Below are positions 6,623-14,774 of a stretch of 64,000 nucleotides of DNA, in pieces. How positions within the stretch are numbered: the first letter of the stretch is position 1; each line of letters starts with the position of its first letter. The DNA lies in IMG/VR virus record IMGVR_UViG_3300049459_000229, positions 23,831 to 87,830 of that record; one strand, written 5' to 3'. This DNA comes from a virus. Both the position numbers and the translations under genes were made by a program. Below the pieces are notes generated by a model. It made no database searches, was not told the DNA's origin, and saw nothing but the letters and a program-made list of their open reading frames with translations.

Positions 6623-7045
6623 ATGAAGCCTTCCCTCTACGCCCTCACCGACGCCGAACATGCCACCGTGCTGGCCGCGCTGCGTGACTATCAGGACTAC
6701 CTGACGGTCCATGGCGCACCTCGTGCTGACCTGCACGATATCGCCACCAACGGTGGTGCCATTGCGCCGCTCGATGACGACCAGGTTGACCGGCTGTGCG
6801 AAAGCCTGAACCACGAAGGCCTGACGTTTGGCGAGGTCGTCAATCTGCTGGGCGACGACGAGCAAGCCCCGCACGCAGCTGGCGCGAACAAGCACCGGCT
6901 CGTGCAGGAGGGCACGCTTGAAGTAGACCCGGTGACCGTCGTTTCGCGTAGCGCCGACGGCGGCGCTTATGTCATGTGCTGGCTGTGGGTTTCCGACGAG
7001 CTGGCCGGCGTTGAACCGGAGCCTACTGGTATGCAGGAGGGCTGA
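6623..7045 (+). CDS. hypothetical phage protein, 140 aa
   Basis: Unrecognised. The N-terminal half is helical and acidic (LTDAEHATVLAALRDYQDYL). The C-terminal half (VTVVSRSADGGAYVMCWLWV) is beta-prone. No motif or membrane segment is visible. The next ATG follows one base after the stop, with GGAGG at 7036-7040 as its ribosome site. Confidence 0.7.
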   Translation: MKPSLYALTDAEHATVLAALRDYQDYLTVHGAPRADLHDIATNGGAIAPLDDDQVDRLCESLNHEGLTFGEVVNLLGDDEQAPHAAGANKHRLVQEGTLEVDPVTVVSRSADGGAYVMCWLWVSDELAGVEPEPTGMQEG

Positions 7046-7046
7046 C

Positions 7047-7310
7047 ATGCGCTTCAACTCGTCCGAAGAAGTCCTCGCGTGGGCTGAGAAGGTGGCGCGC
7101 GAAGACATCGCCCGCCACCGTGAGCACAACATCGACCTCAACCCGTTCTGCACCCAAGGTGCCCGCAACGACTGGCAGCGCGGCTTCGACAACGCCGGGC
7201 CGCGCAGCTACGAAGGGCCGCGCGACTTTGACACCATCTACCAGCGCGGCCGCGCCGTGGCGCGCCTGCTGGAGCAGGAAGCTGCCGCCAACAAGGAGAA
7301 CGACAAATGA
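7047..7310 (+). CDS. small basic protein with an Rmf-like sequence pattern, 87 aa
   Basis: The central NPFCTQGARNDWQRGFDNA and the later IYQRGRAVARLLEQE resemble the Asn-Pro, Trp-x-x-Gly and Gly-Arg features of ribosome-modulation-factor-like small proteins that are common in phages and proteobacteria. This similarity is by eye and weak. Such proteins bind ribosomes or DNA, but no role can be assigned. The start at 7047 uses GGAGG at 7036-7040. Confidence 0.65.
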   Translation: MRFNSSEEVLAWAEKVAREDIARHREHNIDLNPFCTQGARNDWQRGFDNAGPRSYEGPRDFDTIYQRGRAVARLLEQEAAANKENDK

Positions 7311-7492
7311 CTCACCGCCTTACCCTGCGCCTGACGCTCGACATCACCTACGACGTCGGCGATGCCGACTCGCGCGACCTCGAAGACAACCTGCTGGGTC
7401 TGGCGACGCGCGGCTGCCGCGAAGGCCTGTTTACCGGCAGCCTGGATGCGACCGTGGTGGTCGCCAACCCTTCCGTGGAGATTCTCGAATGA
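7307..7492 (+). CDS. hypothetical phage protein, 61 aa
   Basis: Opens with a regular beta strand (MTHRLTLRLTLDITYDV) followed by a helix and a second strand pair, a small sandwich-like pattern. Four-base overlaps join it to both neighbours. The next protein starts with a similar strand (FTLTVGTDAT), a faint hint of common design but not clear paralogy. Confidence 0.67.
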   Translation: MTHRLTLRLTLDITYDVGDADSRDLEDNLLGLATRGCREGLFTGSLDATVVVANPSVEILE

Positions 7493-7950
7493 AGCACCAA
7501 TTCACCCTCACCGTTGGCACCGACGCCACGCTGCAGCAGGACCAGGTTTGCCAGTTGGTGCAAGACACGCTGGAAGTTGGGCAGTCCCGTGCTGAGACCT
7601 ACGCCAAGACTGGCGCAGGCGCCGGCATGGCATTTGCTCAGGCCGACGCCATCCGCAAGATGGAATTCACCCTCGTCCCGGTGCCGGCGCCGACCACGCA
7701 GCTGGCGGCCGAGGCGCGCCTGTTCGTCATGGCACTGGACGAGATGGGCTTTGGCGCCGACGACCCGATCAACGGTGGCGACTGCGTCGAATTCATCGAC
7801 CAGCACCAGGCGCTGCTGCGGCGTCTGCCGGCGCTGGCCGAACTTGCGGGCGCGGTCGATACCTTCCTCGCGGCCCGCGTGCCGAAAGACGGCAGCTACA
7901 GCCAGATCATCGTGCCGCTGATCGCCGCCCACATGAGGGTGAAATCATGA
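7489..7950 (+). CDS. hypothetical phage protein, 153 aa
   Basis: The N-terminal half is strand-helix (MKHQFTLTVGTDATLQQDQV) and the C-terminal half is helical (LAAEARLFVMALDEMGFGAD). The ATG at 7489 is in an ATGA overlap; the same frame is open far upstream, but only as antisense-like filler over other genes. No recognised domain. Confidence 0.7.
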   Translation: MKHQFTLTVGTDATLQQDQVCQLVQDTLEVGQSRAETYAKTGAGAGMAFAQADAIRKMEFTLVPVPAPTTQLAAEARLFVMALDEMGFGADDPINGGDCVEFIDQHQALLRRLPALAELAGAVDTFLAARVPKDGSYSQIIVPLIAAHMRVKS

Positions 7951-8204
7951 ACTCGCCCAGCAATCGCATGCTGCAGGCGTTACAGCTCGCCGTGGCTGCG
8001 CAGCGCGCGGTCCACGAGACGCTGAACGATCTAGAGGACGCGATCACGTCCAATGGCCTGAACGAGGCCCAGCAGGAGCTGCTGGCCGAGGAGGTAACCG
8101 ACCTTGCGCTGGGCGACCCACTGATCGACGGGCTGATCGACCGGCCTGTTAGCAGAGAGGATCTGGAGTCGATCCTGCGTGCACTCGCAGCGGAGGCGCC
8201 GTGA
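7947..8204 (+). CDS. hypothetical helical acidic protein, 85 aa
   Basis: Predicted all-helical with many Glu, Asp and Leu (NEAQQELLAEEVTDLALGD). It may be a small oligomerising or inhibitor-like protein; nothing identifies a partner. Four-base overlaps on both sides. Confidence 0.68.
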   Translation: MNSPSNRMLQALQLAVAAQRAVHETLNDLEDAITSNGLNEAQQELLAEEVTDLALGDPLIDGLIDRPVSREDLESILRALAAEAP

Positions 8205-8398
8205 AGGAATCCGACATCGTCTACGAGGTCGACCGTTTCTGGGTGCTTCGTGACCTCAAGCGCCATGGCTACACGGTGTTCGAGTCCGGCATCACCCACT
8301 CCACCAGCGATAGCACCTACCCGCTTGACGATGCTGGCCTGAGTCTGGCCAAGGCGCGCGTCGACTACCTCGCTAAACACAGAAAGGAACTGACATGA
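8201..8398 (+). CDS. hypothetical phage protein, 65 aa (GTG start)
   Basis: GTG start in a GTGA overlap, preceded by GGAGG at 8192-8196. Mixed alpha/beta, containing DRFWVLRDLKRHGYTVFESG, a pattern like the strand-helix edges of small nucleotide-binding or HTH folds, but without a motif to name it. Function unknown. Confidence 0.65.
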   Translation: MKESDIVYEVDRFWVLRDLKRHGYTVFESGITHSTSDSTYPLDDAGLSLAKARVDYLAKHRKELT

Positions 8399-8709
8399 AA
8401 GATCAACCCGTATCCGAGCGCATCGCTGCGCTCGACGACACCAGCAAGACACCTGAACGCAAGGCGTACGAACTGCAGGCGGACTACACGATGCGCGGCC
8501 TGCTCGCTGCGCGCCGCGAGCTCCTCGGCCTGATCGTGGGCGCCGAGGAGCGCGGCATCGTCCTGACGATCGACCTGCAGTCGCTGCAGCCGCCGGCGAT
8601 GGGCAGGACGCAGATGATCGGCGACGTGCGCATCTCCCGCGAGCGCCAGCGCGAGCTGGAAGAGCTGCGCAAGGCGGCCGAGAAGTCGGAGGAGGTGCGC
8701 GATGCGTGA
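8395..8709 (+). CDS. hypothetical helical protein, 104 aa
   Basis: Charged helical protein. The C-terminal 30 residues (ISRERQRELEELRKAAEKSE) are a strong coiled-coil candidate. The central part includes LLGLIVGAEERGIVLTIDLQ. It overlaps the next start by eight bases. Unrecognised. Confidence 0.68.
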   Translation: MKDQPVSERIAALDDTSKTPERKAYELQADYTMRGLLAARRELLGLIVGAEERGIVLTIDLQSLQPPAMGRTQMIGDVRISRERQRELEELRKAAEKSEEVRDA

Positions 8710-8935
8710 TTTCTATATCGTCGAGGGCGGCGCCGACCATCCGCAGGGTGTCAACTGGAGGCAGGTGAGCAGTGGTCGCGATGTGATTAACTACGCCATC
8801 TACCATCGCACGGATCTGGAGCCTACCGCCGTCCTGGCTGGCATCGTCGGCGCGCTGCTGGAGCGCGCGGCGGTCAGCAACCGCGACATGATGGACCTGT
8901 GCGGCCTGCAGCAGTTTCGGATCGAGGGGTACTGA
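8702..8935 (+). CDS. hypothetical phage protein, 77 aa
   Basis: Small protein with a likely N-terminal strand (MRDFYIVEGG) and two helices. It follows GGAGG at 8690-8694 and overlaps the previous gene by eight bases. No motif is visible. Confidence 0.66.
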   Translation: MRDFYIVEGGADHPQGVNWRQVSSGRDVINYAIYHRTDLEPTAVLAGIVGALLERAAVSNRDMMDLCGLQQFRIEGY

Positions 8936-8936
8936 T

Positions 8937-9215
8937 ATGCAAGTTACCGTCTACCGCCGCCCTCATGGGCGCTACACCGTCATCGACTGCCAGAATGTCT
9001 ACCCCGAAGACAAGGCCTGGTTCGAAGCCCACAACGTCAAGGTCAGCATGGAGGAGGACGGCATGCCAGGCAACCCCAACTACATCTTCTATGCCGACAT
9101 CGGCCGCAAGGACGAGGACGGCGAGCCGGATGAGGTCATCGAGCTCTCGCAGGGCCGCGCCTGCGACGAGACCCTTGCCGCGTTGCGGCGCCAGTGTGAG
9201 GAGGCGCTGACATGA
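8937..9215 (+). CDS. hypothetical phage protein, 92 aa
   Basis: Beta-rich N-terminal half (MQVTVYRRPHGRYTVIDCQN) followed by an acidic C-terminal helix containing ACDETLAALRRQCEEAL. Two Cys residues lie in the helix but are not spaced as a metal site. Begins one base after the previous stop and overlaps the next gene by four. Confidence 0.67.
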   Translation: MQVTVYRRPHGRYTVIDCQNVYPEDKAWFEAHNVKVSMEEDGMPGNPNYIFYADIGRKDEDGEPDEVIELSQGRACDETLAALRRQCEEALT

Positions 9216-9457
9216 GCCTGACCAACGGCCACGTATGGGCCGGCTACAGCGATCCGGAAACTCGCGTGCCAGCTTATCCACTGAAGGTCGGCTCGAGTCG
9301 CGCCGGCGAGACCGGTACCGCGGTCTGGGATTCAGCTGGTGCCTGGATGGCCACCTTCCGCAACTCCGAAGACGCCCAGATGTATATCGAGAATGGTGTA
9401 CGCCGCGCTGCCCAGATTAAGAAATGCCAGCCTAAATTTTTGAAAGGAAAAGCATGA
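9212..9457 (+). CDS. hypothetical phage protein, 81 aa
   Basis: Beta-rich protein with Gly and Ser and a basic C-terminal tail (KKCQPKFLKGKA). The segment VWDSAGAWMATFRNSEDAQM looks like a strand-turn-helix. GAGGAG at 9198-9203 precedes the start. Unrecognised. Confidence 0.67.
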   Translation: MSLTNGHVWAGYSDPETRVPAYPLKVGSSRAGETGTAVWDSAGAWMATFRNSEDAQMYIENGVRRAAQIKKCQPKFLKGKA

Positions 9458-9972
9458 CCAAGAAATATTACAAGACCAGTGCACCGGCGGTGCTGACTGC
9501 GCTCGCCGAGCGCAACGAAAAACTGACGGCGCTGCGCCTGCGTGGCGAAGCATTCCAGAAGCACTTCGGCGCCAAGAATCTGGTCGTCAGCAGCAGCACA
9601 GAAGGCTATCGCATCCGCGGCCTGCAGTTCGATCCGCCGAAGGACCGTCGTCTGTGGACGGTACCGGATCACGAGCATCTGGACATGCAGCGGCCGCGCC
9701 AGTCGATTACGAAGGCGACGCCTGACGAGAAGGCCGAACTGGCGCGCCTGAAGGCGGAATGGAAGGAGCACTTCCCGACCGGCGATGTGCCGTTCGAGCC
9801 GGTGCTGACAGCGATGGGAACGACCTGGGTCGCTCTGATCTTCGGCGCTGGCTTCCACATGCATGAGCGCGATGGTGCGGTCTACGTGGCGACAGCAGCC
9901 AAGTTGAACGATCTGATGGTCGAGATCCTGGCCAGCGAGTACGAGGCCGCAACAGCGAAGGAGACGGCATGA
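9454..9972 (+). CDS. hypothetical phage protein, 172 aa
   Basis: Basic protein of unknown function and one of the larger genes in this block. The N-terminal helix (VLTALAERNEKLTALRLRGE) is followed by a strand-rich core (NLVVSSSTEGYRIRGLQFD), a charged linker and a C-terminal helical part. AAAGGAAAA at 9443-9451 is the ribosome site. No motif that would define an enzyme is seen. Confidence 0.7.
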   Translation: MTKKYYKTSAPAVLTALAERNEKLTALRLRGEAFQKHFGAKNLVVSSSTEGYRIRGLQFDPPKDRRLWTVPDHEHLDMQRPRQSITKATPDEKAELARLKAEWKEHFPTGDVPFEPVLTAMGTTWVALIFGAGFHMHERDGAVYVATAAKLNDLMVEILASEYEAATAKETA

Positions 9973-10283
9973 AAATCACACGCGGCTTTGTCGCCGTCCA
10001 GCCGGACGGCCAGTTCCTGTACATCAGCGCGACGCAGACCCATGTCGGTCACCGCGTGCACATCTCGCCGGTTTCCGATATCGATGACGCCACGGTGCGC
10101 ATGCACCCCGGGCCGCGCGGCGGCGACCGCAAGGAGGCGGCCGCGCTGGCCGAGCTGAAGGTCACCTGGGTGCCGGTCGAAGTGCATCGCAATGTGGTCC
10201 TGCAGGGCTACGGCGTGGCGGACGAGCGCAAGGTCGGCATGAACCCTGCCCTCGCGGCGCCGTACGGCAGCAGCCATGAATAA
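9969..10283 (+). CDS. hypothetical basic phage protein, 104 aa
   Basis: Beta-rich with abundant His, Arg and Val. The segment GFVAVQPDGQFLYISA begins it and VTWVPVEVHRNVVLQGYG lies near the end. Unrecognised. It overlaps the next gene by eight bases. Confidence 0.67.
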   Translation: MKITRGFVAVQPDGQFLYISATQTHVGHRVHISPVSDIDDATVRMHPGPRGGDRKEAAALAELKVTWVPVEVHRNVVLQGYGVADERKVGMNPALAAPYGSSHE

Positions 10284-10509
10284 GCCTCGCACCCGCCCGG
10301 TCGGCGCCATGGCCATCGCGACTGTCACCGTCGAGATCAGCGGCCTCGGCAGCTGGGGCACCAGCTGCAGCGTCGAGCAGGTGCACCGGCAGGCCAGCGA
10401 GGAAGCTGTCGGCTTCCTGCGTAACCTTGTGGCCGGCAATCGCGGCGAGCACCGGCTGCGCATCATCGGCCAACCTGAAGTCAAAACTATCACCACGGAG
10501 AGAAAATGA
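10276..10509 (+). CDS. hypothetical phage protein, 77 aa
   Basis: Contains IATVTVEISGLGSWGTSCSV followed by a helix with QVHRQASEEAVGFLRNL, an arrangement I associate with small phage proteins of unknown function (strand, GSWG turn, helix, strand). No enzymatic residues are evident. Ends in an ATGA overlap, with GGAG at 10498-10501 before the next start. Confidence 0.68.
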   Translation: MNKPRTRPVGAMAIATVTVEISGLGSWGTSCSVEQVHRQASEEAVGFLRNLVAGNRGEHRLRIIGQPEVKTITTERK

Positions 10510-10736
10510 CCCTTCCCGAACTGCTCGAGCGCGTGGGCGTCGACAACATTAATTTCCAGCTGCTGAACGCGTCGATGACGAATATCACGGCAACCAAACG
10601 TGACAGCAAAATCACCTTCCTGACCGACGCCCTGACGCCGAACAACGTCGCCACCGGCACCGGCCCGGTCGGCCTGATCGTCTGGTGCGATCGTGCCGCA
10701 TGGGAGGCAGCCCTCTCGGAAGGAGATGCATCGTGA
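10506..10736 (+). CDS. hypothetical phage protein, 76 aa
   Basis: Small protein with an Asn- and Thr-rich centre (NINFQLLNASMTNITATKRD) and a C-terminal Trp pair. Unrecognised. It is linked by four-base overlaps to both neighbours; the next gene uses a GTG start. Confidence 0.67.
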   Translation: MTLPELLERVGVDNINFQLLNASMTNITATKRDSKITFLTDALTPNNVATGTGPVGLIVWCDRAAWEAALSEGDAS

Positions 10737-11119
10737 GCACCTACAAGAACGGCCCCGGCAATGTGCCGCGGCTGCCCGACCGCGTGGTCGACACCCTGAT
10801 CGACGCCGCTGGTGTGCCTCGCCAGATTTTCAGTGTCAACGGCCACCGAAGCGATAAACTCGACAAGACCGCCAATGTCGAGCGTCTGGTCCACGACACC
10901 TGCGAAGAGCTGCTGGCGCGCCTGCCGGCGCCGGACGAAGACGGCGAACGATTCCGCTTCATGTTGGCTGCTGCCGGCGACCGGAACAGCCGCGCCGCGC
11001 AAGCCATGGACCGCTTCAGCAACGAGCTTGACGACGACGATCCGCGGCCGCACACCGAGCAACTGGTCGAGATTATTGACAAGGGGCGGGCCTGGGTCGC
11101 GGCAGGAGGCCAGGCATGA
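10733..11119 (+). CDS. hypothetical phage protein, 128 aa (GTG start)
   Basis: Charged helical protein. GTG at 10733 follows GGAGATG at 10722-10728 and lies in a GTGA overlap. The sequence includes RVVDTLIDAAGVPRQIFSVN and a long acidic C-terminal half (FSNELDDDDPRPHTEQLVEI). No motif is recognised. Confidence 0.68.
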   Translation: MSTYKNGPGNVPRLPDRVVDTLIDAAGVPRQIFSVNGHRSDKLDKTANVERLVHDTCEELLARLPAPDEDGERFRFMLAAAGDRNSRAAQAMDRFSNELDDDDPRPHTEQLVEIIDKGRAWVAAGGQA

Positions 11120-11340
11120 GCCTCCTGAAAGAACACCTTGCCTACATGGCCAGGGTCCGTGCGCACGGCGGCCGAATCCTCGCCTATCGACCACCGTGCT
11201 GCAACACCGAGACGGAGACGAAGGCGCCAGTCGACGACGACGATGTCTGGGATTCGCTGACCACCTGTCCGCACTGCGGTGCGCTCGGCATGAAGATCGT
11301 GACCCGCAACACTGTCGAAATTCGCTTACTGGAGGCTTGA
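11116..11340 (+). CDS. zinc-ribbon-like small protein, 74 aa
   Basis: Two cysteine pairs, a Cys-Cys pair near residues 28-29 (PPCCNTE) and CPHC near residues 51-54 (TTCPHCGALG), separated by an acidic loop, form a plausible zinc-ribbon. The C-terminal strand (MKIVTRNTVEIRLLEA) fits the ribbon fold. Zinc binding is inferred. Such phage proteins often bind nucleic acid or RNA polymerase, but there is no direct evidence here. Confidence 0.68.
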   Translation: MSLLKEHLAYMARVRAHGGRILAYRPPCCNTETETKAPVDDDDVWDSLTTCPHCGALGMKIVTRNTVEIRLLEA

Positions 11341-11341
11341 A

Positions 11342-11989
11342 ATGAAAACCCAAACCCACTCCCGCACCACCTACACCATCCCCGGCACCGACATCGAGGT
11401 CGAGCTGCCGGTCACGCCCGACAGCATCATGGACTTCAAGGCGCCGCTGGTCCGGATCACCGATGACCAGATCATCCTCGGCTACCTGGCGCACGACGAT
11501 GACTGTGAGAATCCGCTGGAAGACGATGAGTACGCCGGCTACATCTACGAGGCGCGCCGCCGCGGCAAGACCCTGCGCGACTACGAGCGCGCGCTCGCCC
11601 TAGGCGATTTCGAGGACGACGAGCGTGACCCCTACGCCGTGCTGCTGGACGTCTATGAGCATGGCGGCATCTCCTATAGCCTGGCCGGCGCCGGTATGCA
11701 GTCCCAGTTCGATACGGCGCGCGGCGGCGCCGTCTGGGTGCCGGGTGACCTGCTGCGCAAGGACATCGAGGCGCATGCCGACCCGATGGCTCGGGCGCGC
11801 GAGTGCGCCAAGATCGACGCTGAGCAGTACACCGACTGGTGCAACGGCAACTGCTATTCGATTGTGGTCGTCACCTATGACAAGAAGGGTCAGCAGATCG
11901 ACTGGAACACCTGCAGCGGCTATGTTGGCGACGATAACGCCTACGAGGCGCTGCAGGGGGCGATGCCGCGGGAGGTGGCCCATGGCTAA
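11342..11989 (+). CDS. conserved phage protein of unknown function, 215 aa
   Basis: Acidic protein in two parts. The N-terminal 75 residues are beta-rich (TDIEVELPVTPDSIMDF). The C-terminal part contains GGAVWVPGDLLRKDIEAH, then EQYTDWCNGNCYSIVVVTYD and a CSGYVGDD stretch. The 'WVPDD..R...A...C.EYT.WCNGD' pattern is familiar to me from phage proteins of unknown role. High acidity and the conserved WCNG segment make it a candidate host-interaction protein, but no activity is known. SD GGAGG at 11331-11335. Confidence 0.7.
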   Translation: MKTQTHSRTTYTIPGTDIEVELPVTPDSIMDFKAPLVRITDDQIILGYLAHDDDCENPLEDDEYAGYIYEARRRGKTLRDYERALALGDFEDDERDPYAVLLDVYEHGGISYSLAGAGMQSQFDTARGGAVWVPGDLLRKDIEAHADPMARARECAKIDAEQYTDWCNGNCYSIVVVTYDKKGQQIDWNTCSGYVGDDNAYEALQGAMPREVAHG

Positions 11990-12200
11990 GCTGACGAGCG
12001 CGATGGTGCGCGAGCTGAACAGTATCAAGCAGGCTGCCGCAGAGGGTCTGCCGGCTCAGTTGAGAGACTTCGCCTGGCTGGCGGCGGACTCGTTCCTTGC
12101 TTGGCGGCCGGTCTATCTGGGCGAATTCACCCGCAAGCAGCTGCAGTCCCACATCGACACCTTGAAATACCTAATCACCCTGGGAGTGCATGACCGATGA
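11982..12200 (+). CDS. hypothetical helical protein, 72 aa
   Basis: Helical protein with a Trp- and Phe-rich middle (DFAWLAADSFLAWRPVYLGE). The start at 11982 follows GGGAGG at 11970-11975 and overlaps the previous gene by eight bases. No motif is visible. Confidence 0.67.
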   Translation: MAKLTSAMVRELNSIKQAAAEGLPAQLRDFAWLAADSFLAWRPVYLGEFTRKQLQSHIDTLKYLITLGVHDR

Positions 12201-12688
12201 GCACCCGTCGACGCAACGCCCCTGACGGCGACTTCGCCTTTTCCCTGCTCGACGAGATCCGCGCCTCGCCCGAGCATCCGATGCCGGATGGCGAGCGTCA
12301 GGTAAACGTGCAGGCCGCGCGCCAACACCTTGGCCAGCTGGCCTATGGCGCCGCGCCGTCGCGCCTGAACTGGAAGGTGCTGTCCACGATCGGTAATTTC
12401 TTCCAGACCATGCTGACCCTCGGCATGATCCAGGACGAGGACGGCCTGCTGGACCATGCCAAGGCCGTGCTCTTCACGGCCAGCAAGCACGCTGTCGAAC
12501 ATGGCACCATGCTGCGCCTGGTCGGCGCCGAGGTGGCCATCATGGAGAACATGCTGGAAGCCTACGACGAAGTACTTGCGGCGCTGCCGCACCGCGACGC
12601 TATTCGAGTGTTTCGTGAGACTGACAAGCGGATGCGTGTGCGACGTCCGGGCGACTACGACGCCAATCCTGAGAAAGGAAAATCATGA
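12197..12688 (+). CDS. hypothetical helical phage protein, 163 aa
   Basis: All-helical protein with a basic N-terminus and basic C-terminus. The central part (NWKVLSTIGNFFQTMLTLGM) and the repeated Leu/Ala helices look like a four-helix-type fold. Similar sized helical proteins are widespread in phages without assigned function. Four-base overlaps join it to both neighbours. Confidence 0.68.
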   Translation: MSTRRRNAPDGDFAFSLLDEIRASPEHPMPDGERQVNVQAARQHLGQLAYGAAPSRLNWKVLSTIGNFFQTMLTLGMIQDEDGLLDHAKAVLFTASKHAVEHGTMLRLVGAEVAIMENMLEAYDEVLAALPHRDAIRVFRETDKRMRVRRPGDYDANPEKGKS

Positions 12689-13029
12689 CCACCCTCGACG
12701 ACAAGGTGAAAGCCAAGGTCGCCTTGGGCGACCTGGTTGAACTGTGCAAAGAGGCGCCAGGGCGCCGCTGGCGTCAGCCGCTTGAGTTCCTGATGGGCTT
12801 CATCAAGGATGTGCCGGTGGCGCCGCCGGCACCGGTCTATACGTGCGAAGGCAGGGGTGGTGAGTACGAGCTGATTGCCCGTGCATTCAGCGCGGGCGAG
12901 TTGAAGCGCGCCATGCAGCGAAGTCCGGACACCGCGGTCGACTTGGTGATCTATCGTGACCTGGCCAGCGGCACGGTCTATGTGCGCGATCGCACCGACT
13001 TCGAAGAACGCATGCGCCGCATCCGATGA
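12685..13029 (+). CDS. DUF1653-like protein, 114 aa
   Basis: The C-terminal half matches the pattern of DUF1653 proteins: YTCEGRGGEYELIARAF, then VDLVIYRDLASGTVYVRDR and a final DFEERM helix. In DUF1653 the segments 'GGEYE', 'VVYR' and a final Phe-containing helix recur. The N-terminal 45 residues are a helical extension with RRWRQPLEFLMGF. The biochemical role of the family is unknown to me. AGAAAGGA at 12672-12679 is the ribosome site. Confidence 0.65.
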   Translation: MTTLDDKVKAKVALGDLVELCKEAPGRRWRQPLEFLMGFIKDVPVAPPAPVYTCEGRGGEYELIARAFSAGELKRAMQRSPDTAVDLVIYRDLASGTVYVRDRTDFEERMRRIR

Positions 13030-13379
13030 AGCCGCCGCTCGAGGTGCCGGTGTTCCTGCAGCAGCCAGCGCCCGAGCTGGAAAAGCCGGACGAATCGGCG
13101 ATCCCGGCCGCCATCGTCTCCACTCTGAAGACCGACGAGAGCGTGGCCGCCGAGCTGGCGGTCATCGCCCAACACCTTGCCCATCAGCGCCGGCTACGCC
13201 ACACGCTCGAGGTCGAGTCGTTCGAGGAGGAGCTGCGGCACATGAACGCGATGCAGGATCTTGCCGTGCGCGCCCAGCAGATCGAGGACAACATCGAACG
13301 GCTGAAGCACCTGCGCAGCGATCTTCGTAACCACCAGCAGCGCCTCAAGCGCACGCTGGAGAAACTCAAGGAGAAGTGA
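13026..13379 (+). CDS. coiled-coil protein, 117 aa
   Basis: After a Pro-rich N-terminus of about 30 residues the rest is helical with heptad-like spacing (RAQQIEDNIERLKHLRSDLR and the following QQRLKRTLEKLKEK), a strong coiled-coil candidate. Function unknown; it may oligomerise or bind another phage protein. It ends in a TGATG junction with the next gene. Confidence 0.68.
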   Translation: MKPPLEVPVFLQQPAPELEKPDESAIPAAIVSTLKTDESVAAELAVIAQHLAHQRRLRHTLEVESFEEELRHMNAMQDLAVRAQQIEDNIERLKHLRSDLRNHQQRLKRTLEKLKEK

Positions 13380-13696
13380 TGTTCCATCCCTATACCCTCA
13401 AGCTCGACGGTGGCAAGTACACCGTCATCAACGACAACGGCCAGATGACCTTCTTGCGCCATGGCGAGCCGTGGCCGGCGGCCGACGACCTGAAGCATGC
13501 CGGTGTGGTGCTGGCCATGGCCCAGCGCATCGAGGAGCTGGAGGTCGCGATCGGTGAGGTGCTGAATGGCTCATTAGACGAGCAGGGCACGCGTGCTGCC
13601 GATGGGATCACTTCGATCCTGAGCGGCGTGATTGCTGTGCGCGGTACTTTCTGCAACTGGGAAGACACCCTGCGCCGCGCGCTGGAGCAGAAATAA
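13379..13696 (+). CDS. hypothetical phage protein, 105 aa
   Basis: Starts MFHPYTLKLDGGKYTVINDN, a strand-turn-strand pattern, then a helical C-terminal half. A GTG directly before the ATG gives an alternative start one codon earlier; the ATG fits the TGATG coupling and AAGGAG at 13368-13373. Unrecognised; resembles small phage proteins with 'YTVINDNG'-type hairpins. Confidence 0.68.
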   Translation: MFHPYTLKLDGGKYTVINDNGQMTFLRHGEPWPAADDLKHAGVVLAMAQRIEELEVAIGEVLNGSLDEQGTRAADGITSILSGVIAVRGTFCNWEDTLRRALEQK

Positions 13697-14514
13697 TGCC
13701 CACACTCACCCTCACCCGACAGCAGTTCGAAGGTGTGCGCGAGAGGGCCTTCAAGGCCTTTCTCGAGGCGCGCGGCGCCGAGCTGCTCGAACCCACCAAC
13801 CAGTGGGAGTTGCTGCGCTTTCGTACCGAGGAAGGCACGTCGATCATCTACACCGACAAGCGCGGCAAGCTGACCTGGACCAACCAGGCAGCCGAGGCCT
13901 ATCTTGCCTGCATAGGCAACAAGGCCTGGCGCGCGGTGCCGAAGACGCAGCGCCGCAAGAAGTCCAGCGTCGTCTGCCAGGCGCTGCGCGAGCGTGACGG
14001 CCACGCCTGCTTCTTCTGTCACCTCGATGTGCCGGTCGAGGAAGAGTCGGCCGAGCATCTGGTGCCTGTCACGGCCGGCGGCCCGGATCATATCGCCAAC
14101 ATGGCGCTGGCGCATCAGCTCTGCAATCAGCAGGCCGGCCACGCGTCGCTGATGGTGAAGATCGCCATCCGCGAGTCAAACTGGCGACGGCCGCACACGC
14201 CCGGCACGCTGCCACATCTGCTGTTGCCGCCTGACGCGGCTGAAGCTGTCAAGGCGATTGCCGTAGCTGCGGCCGAGGACGAGGCGATCGATGATCTGTT
14301 TGACCGCGGCGAATGGCCGGCGGTGATCATCTCCACGCCAACCATCACTGGCGTTGTGCAGCTGGACCGACTTGAGATGCTTGACGCCAAGCTGGGGGAC
14401 TATGTCTGGCTTGAAGGCCGGTACGGCGATCTGGAAATTCCGAAAACCCGAGGCCAAGTCATCGCAGCGGACGAGCAGTCTGTGACAGTGAGCCTCCCAC
14501 CCTGGAGCGAATAA
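13696..14514 (+). CDS. HNH endonuclease domain protein, 272 aa
   Basis: The domain lies at residues about 95-150. It has Cys105 and Cys108 (CFFC), the EHLVP motif with His121, DHIANM with His132 and Asn, and HQLCN with His140, Cys143 and Asn144. These are the CxxC, H, N and H/C ligands of an HNH nuclease with a structural zinc. The N-terminal 90 residues are basic and may bind DNA. The C-terminal 110 residues (VIISTPTITGVVQLDRLEML) form an additional beta-rich domain absent from minimal HNH enzymes. It may be a free-standing homing-type or packaging-associated nuclease; the position among accessory genes favours the former. Coupled to both neighbours by one-base overlaps. Confidence 0.85.
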   Translation: MPTLTLTRQQFEGVRERAFKAFLEARGAELLEPTNQWELLRFRTEEGTSIIYTDKRGKLTWTNQAAEAYLACIGNKAWRAVPKTQRRKKSSVVCQALRERDGHACFFCHLDVPVEEESAEHLVPVTAGGPDHIANMALAHQLCNQQAGHASLMVKIAIRESNWRRPHTPGTLPHLLLPPDAAEAVKAIAVAAAEDEAIDDLFDRGEWPAVIISTPTITGVVQLDRLEMLDAKLGDYVWLEGRYGDLEIPKTRGQVIAADEQSVTVSLPPWSE

Positions 14515-14774
14515 TGCCCAAACCTACAACCCACGAAGCTCTCGGCCTGATCCGAGAGCACTACGGCCTGACGATGGCCGAGGCCCAGAACCTGATGAAA
14601 GCGCCGCTGCACCCGCGCACCGTGCGCGACGAGTTTGCTGGCCAGGCTCTGACGGCGGCGCTCATGAATCGGCAGCTTGCCGAGTTATCTTACGGCGAGC
14701 GCGCGGAATTCTGCTACAGGCAGGCCGACGCCATGCTTGGTGCCCGCATACCCAAGGAGCCTGACGATGCCTGA
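14514..14774 (+). CDS. hypothetical phage protein, 86 aa
   Basis: Helical protein whose C-terminus (SYGERAEFCYRQADAMLGAR) resembles a motif common in small phage proteins that end in 'YxxADAML'. The function of those proteins is not known to me. One-base overlap with the HNH gene and eight-base overlap with the next gene. Confidence 0.68.
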   Translation: MPKPTTHEALGLIREHYGLTMAEAQNLMKAPLHPRTVRDEFAGQALTAALMNRQLAELSYGERAEFCYRQADAMLGARIPKEPDDA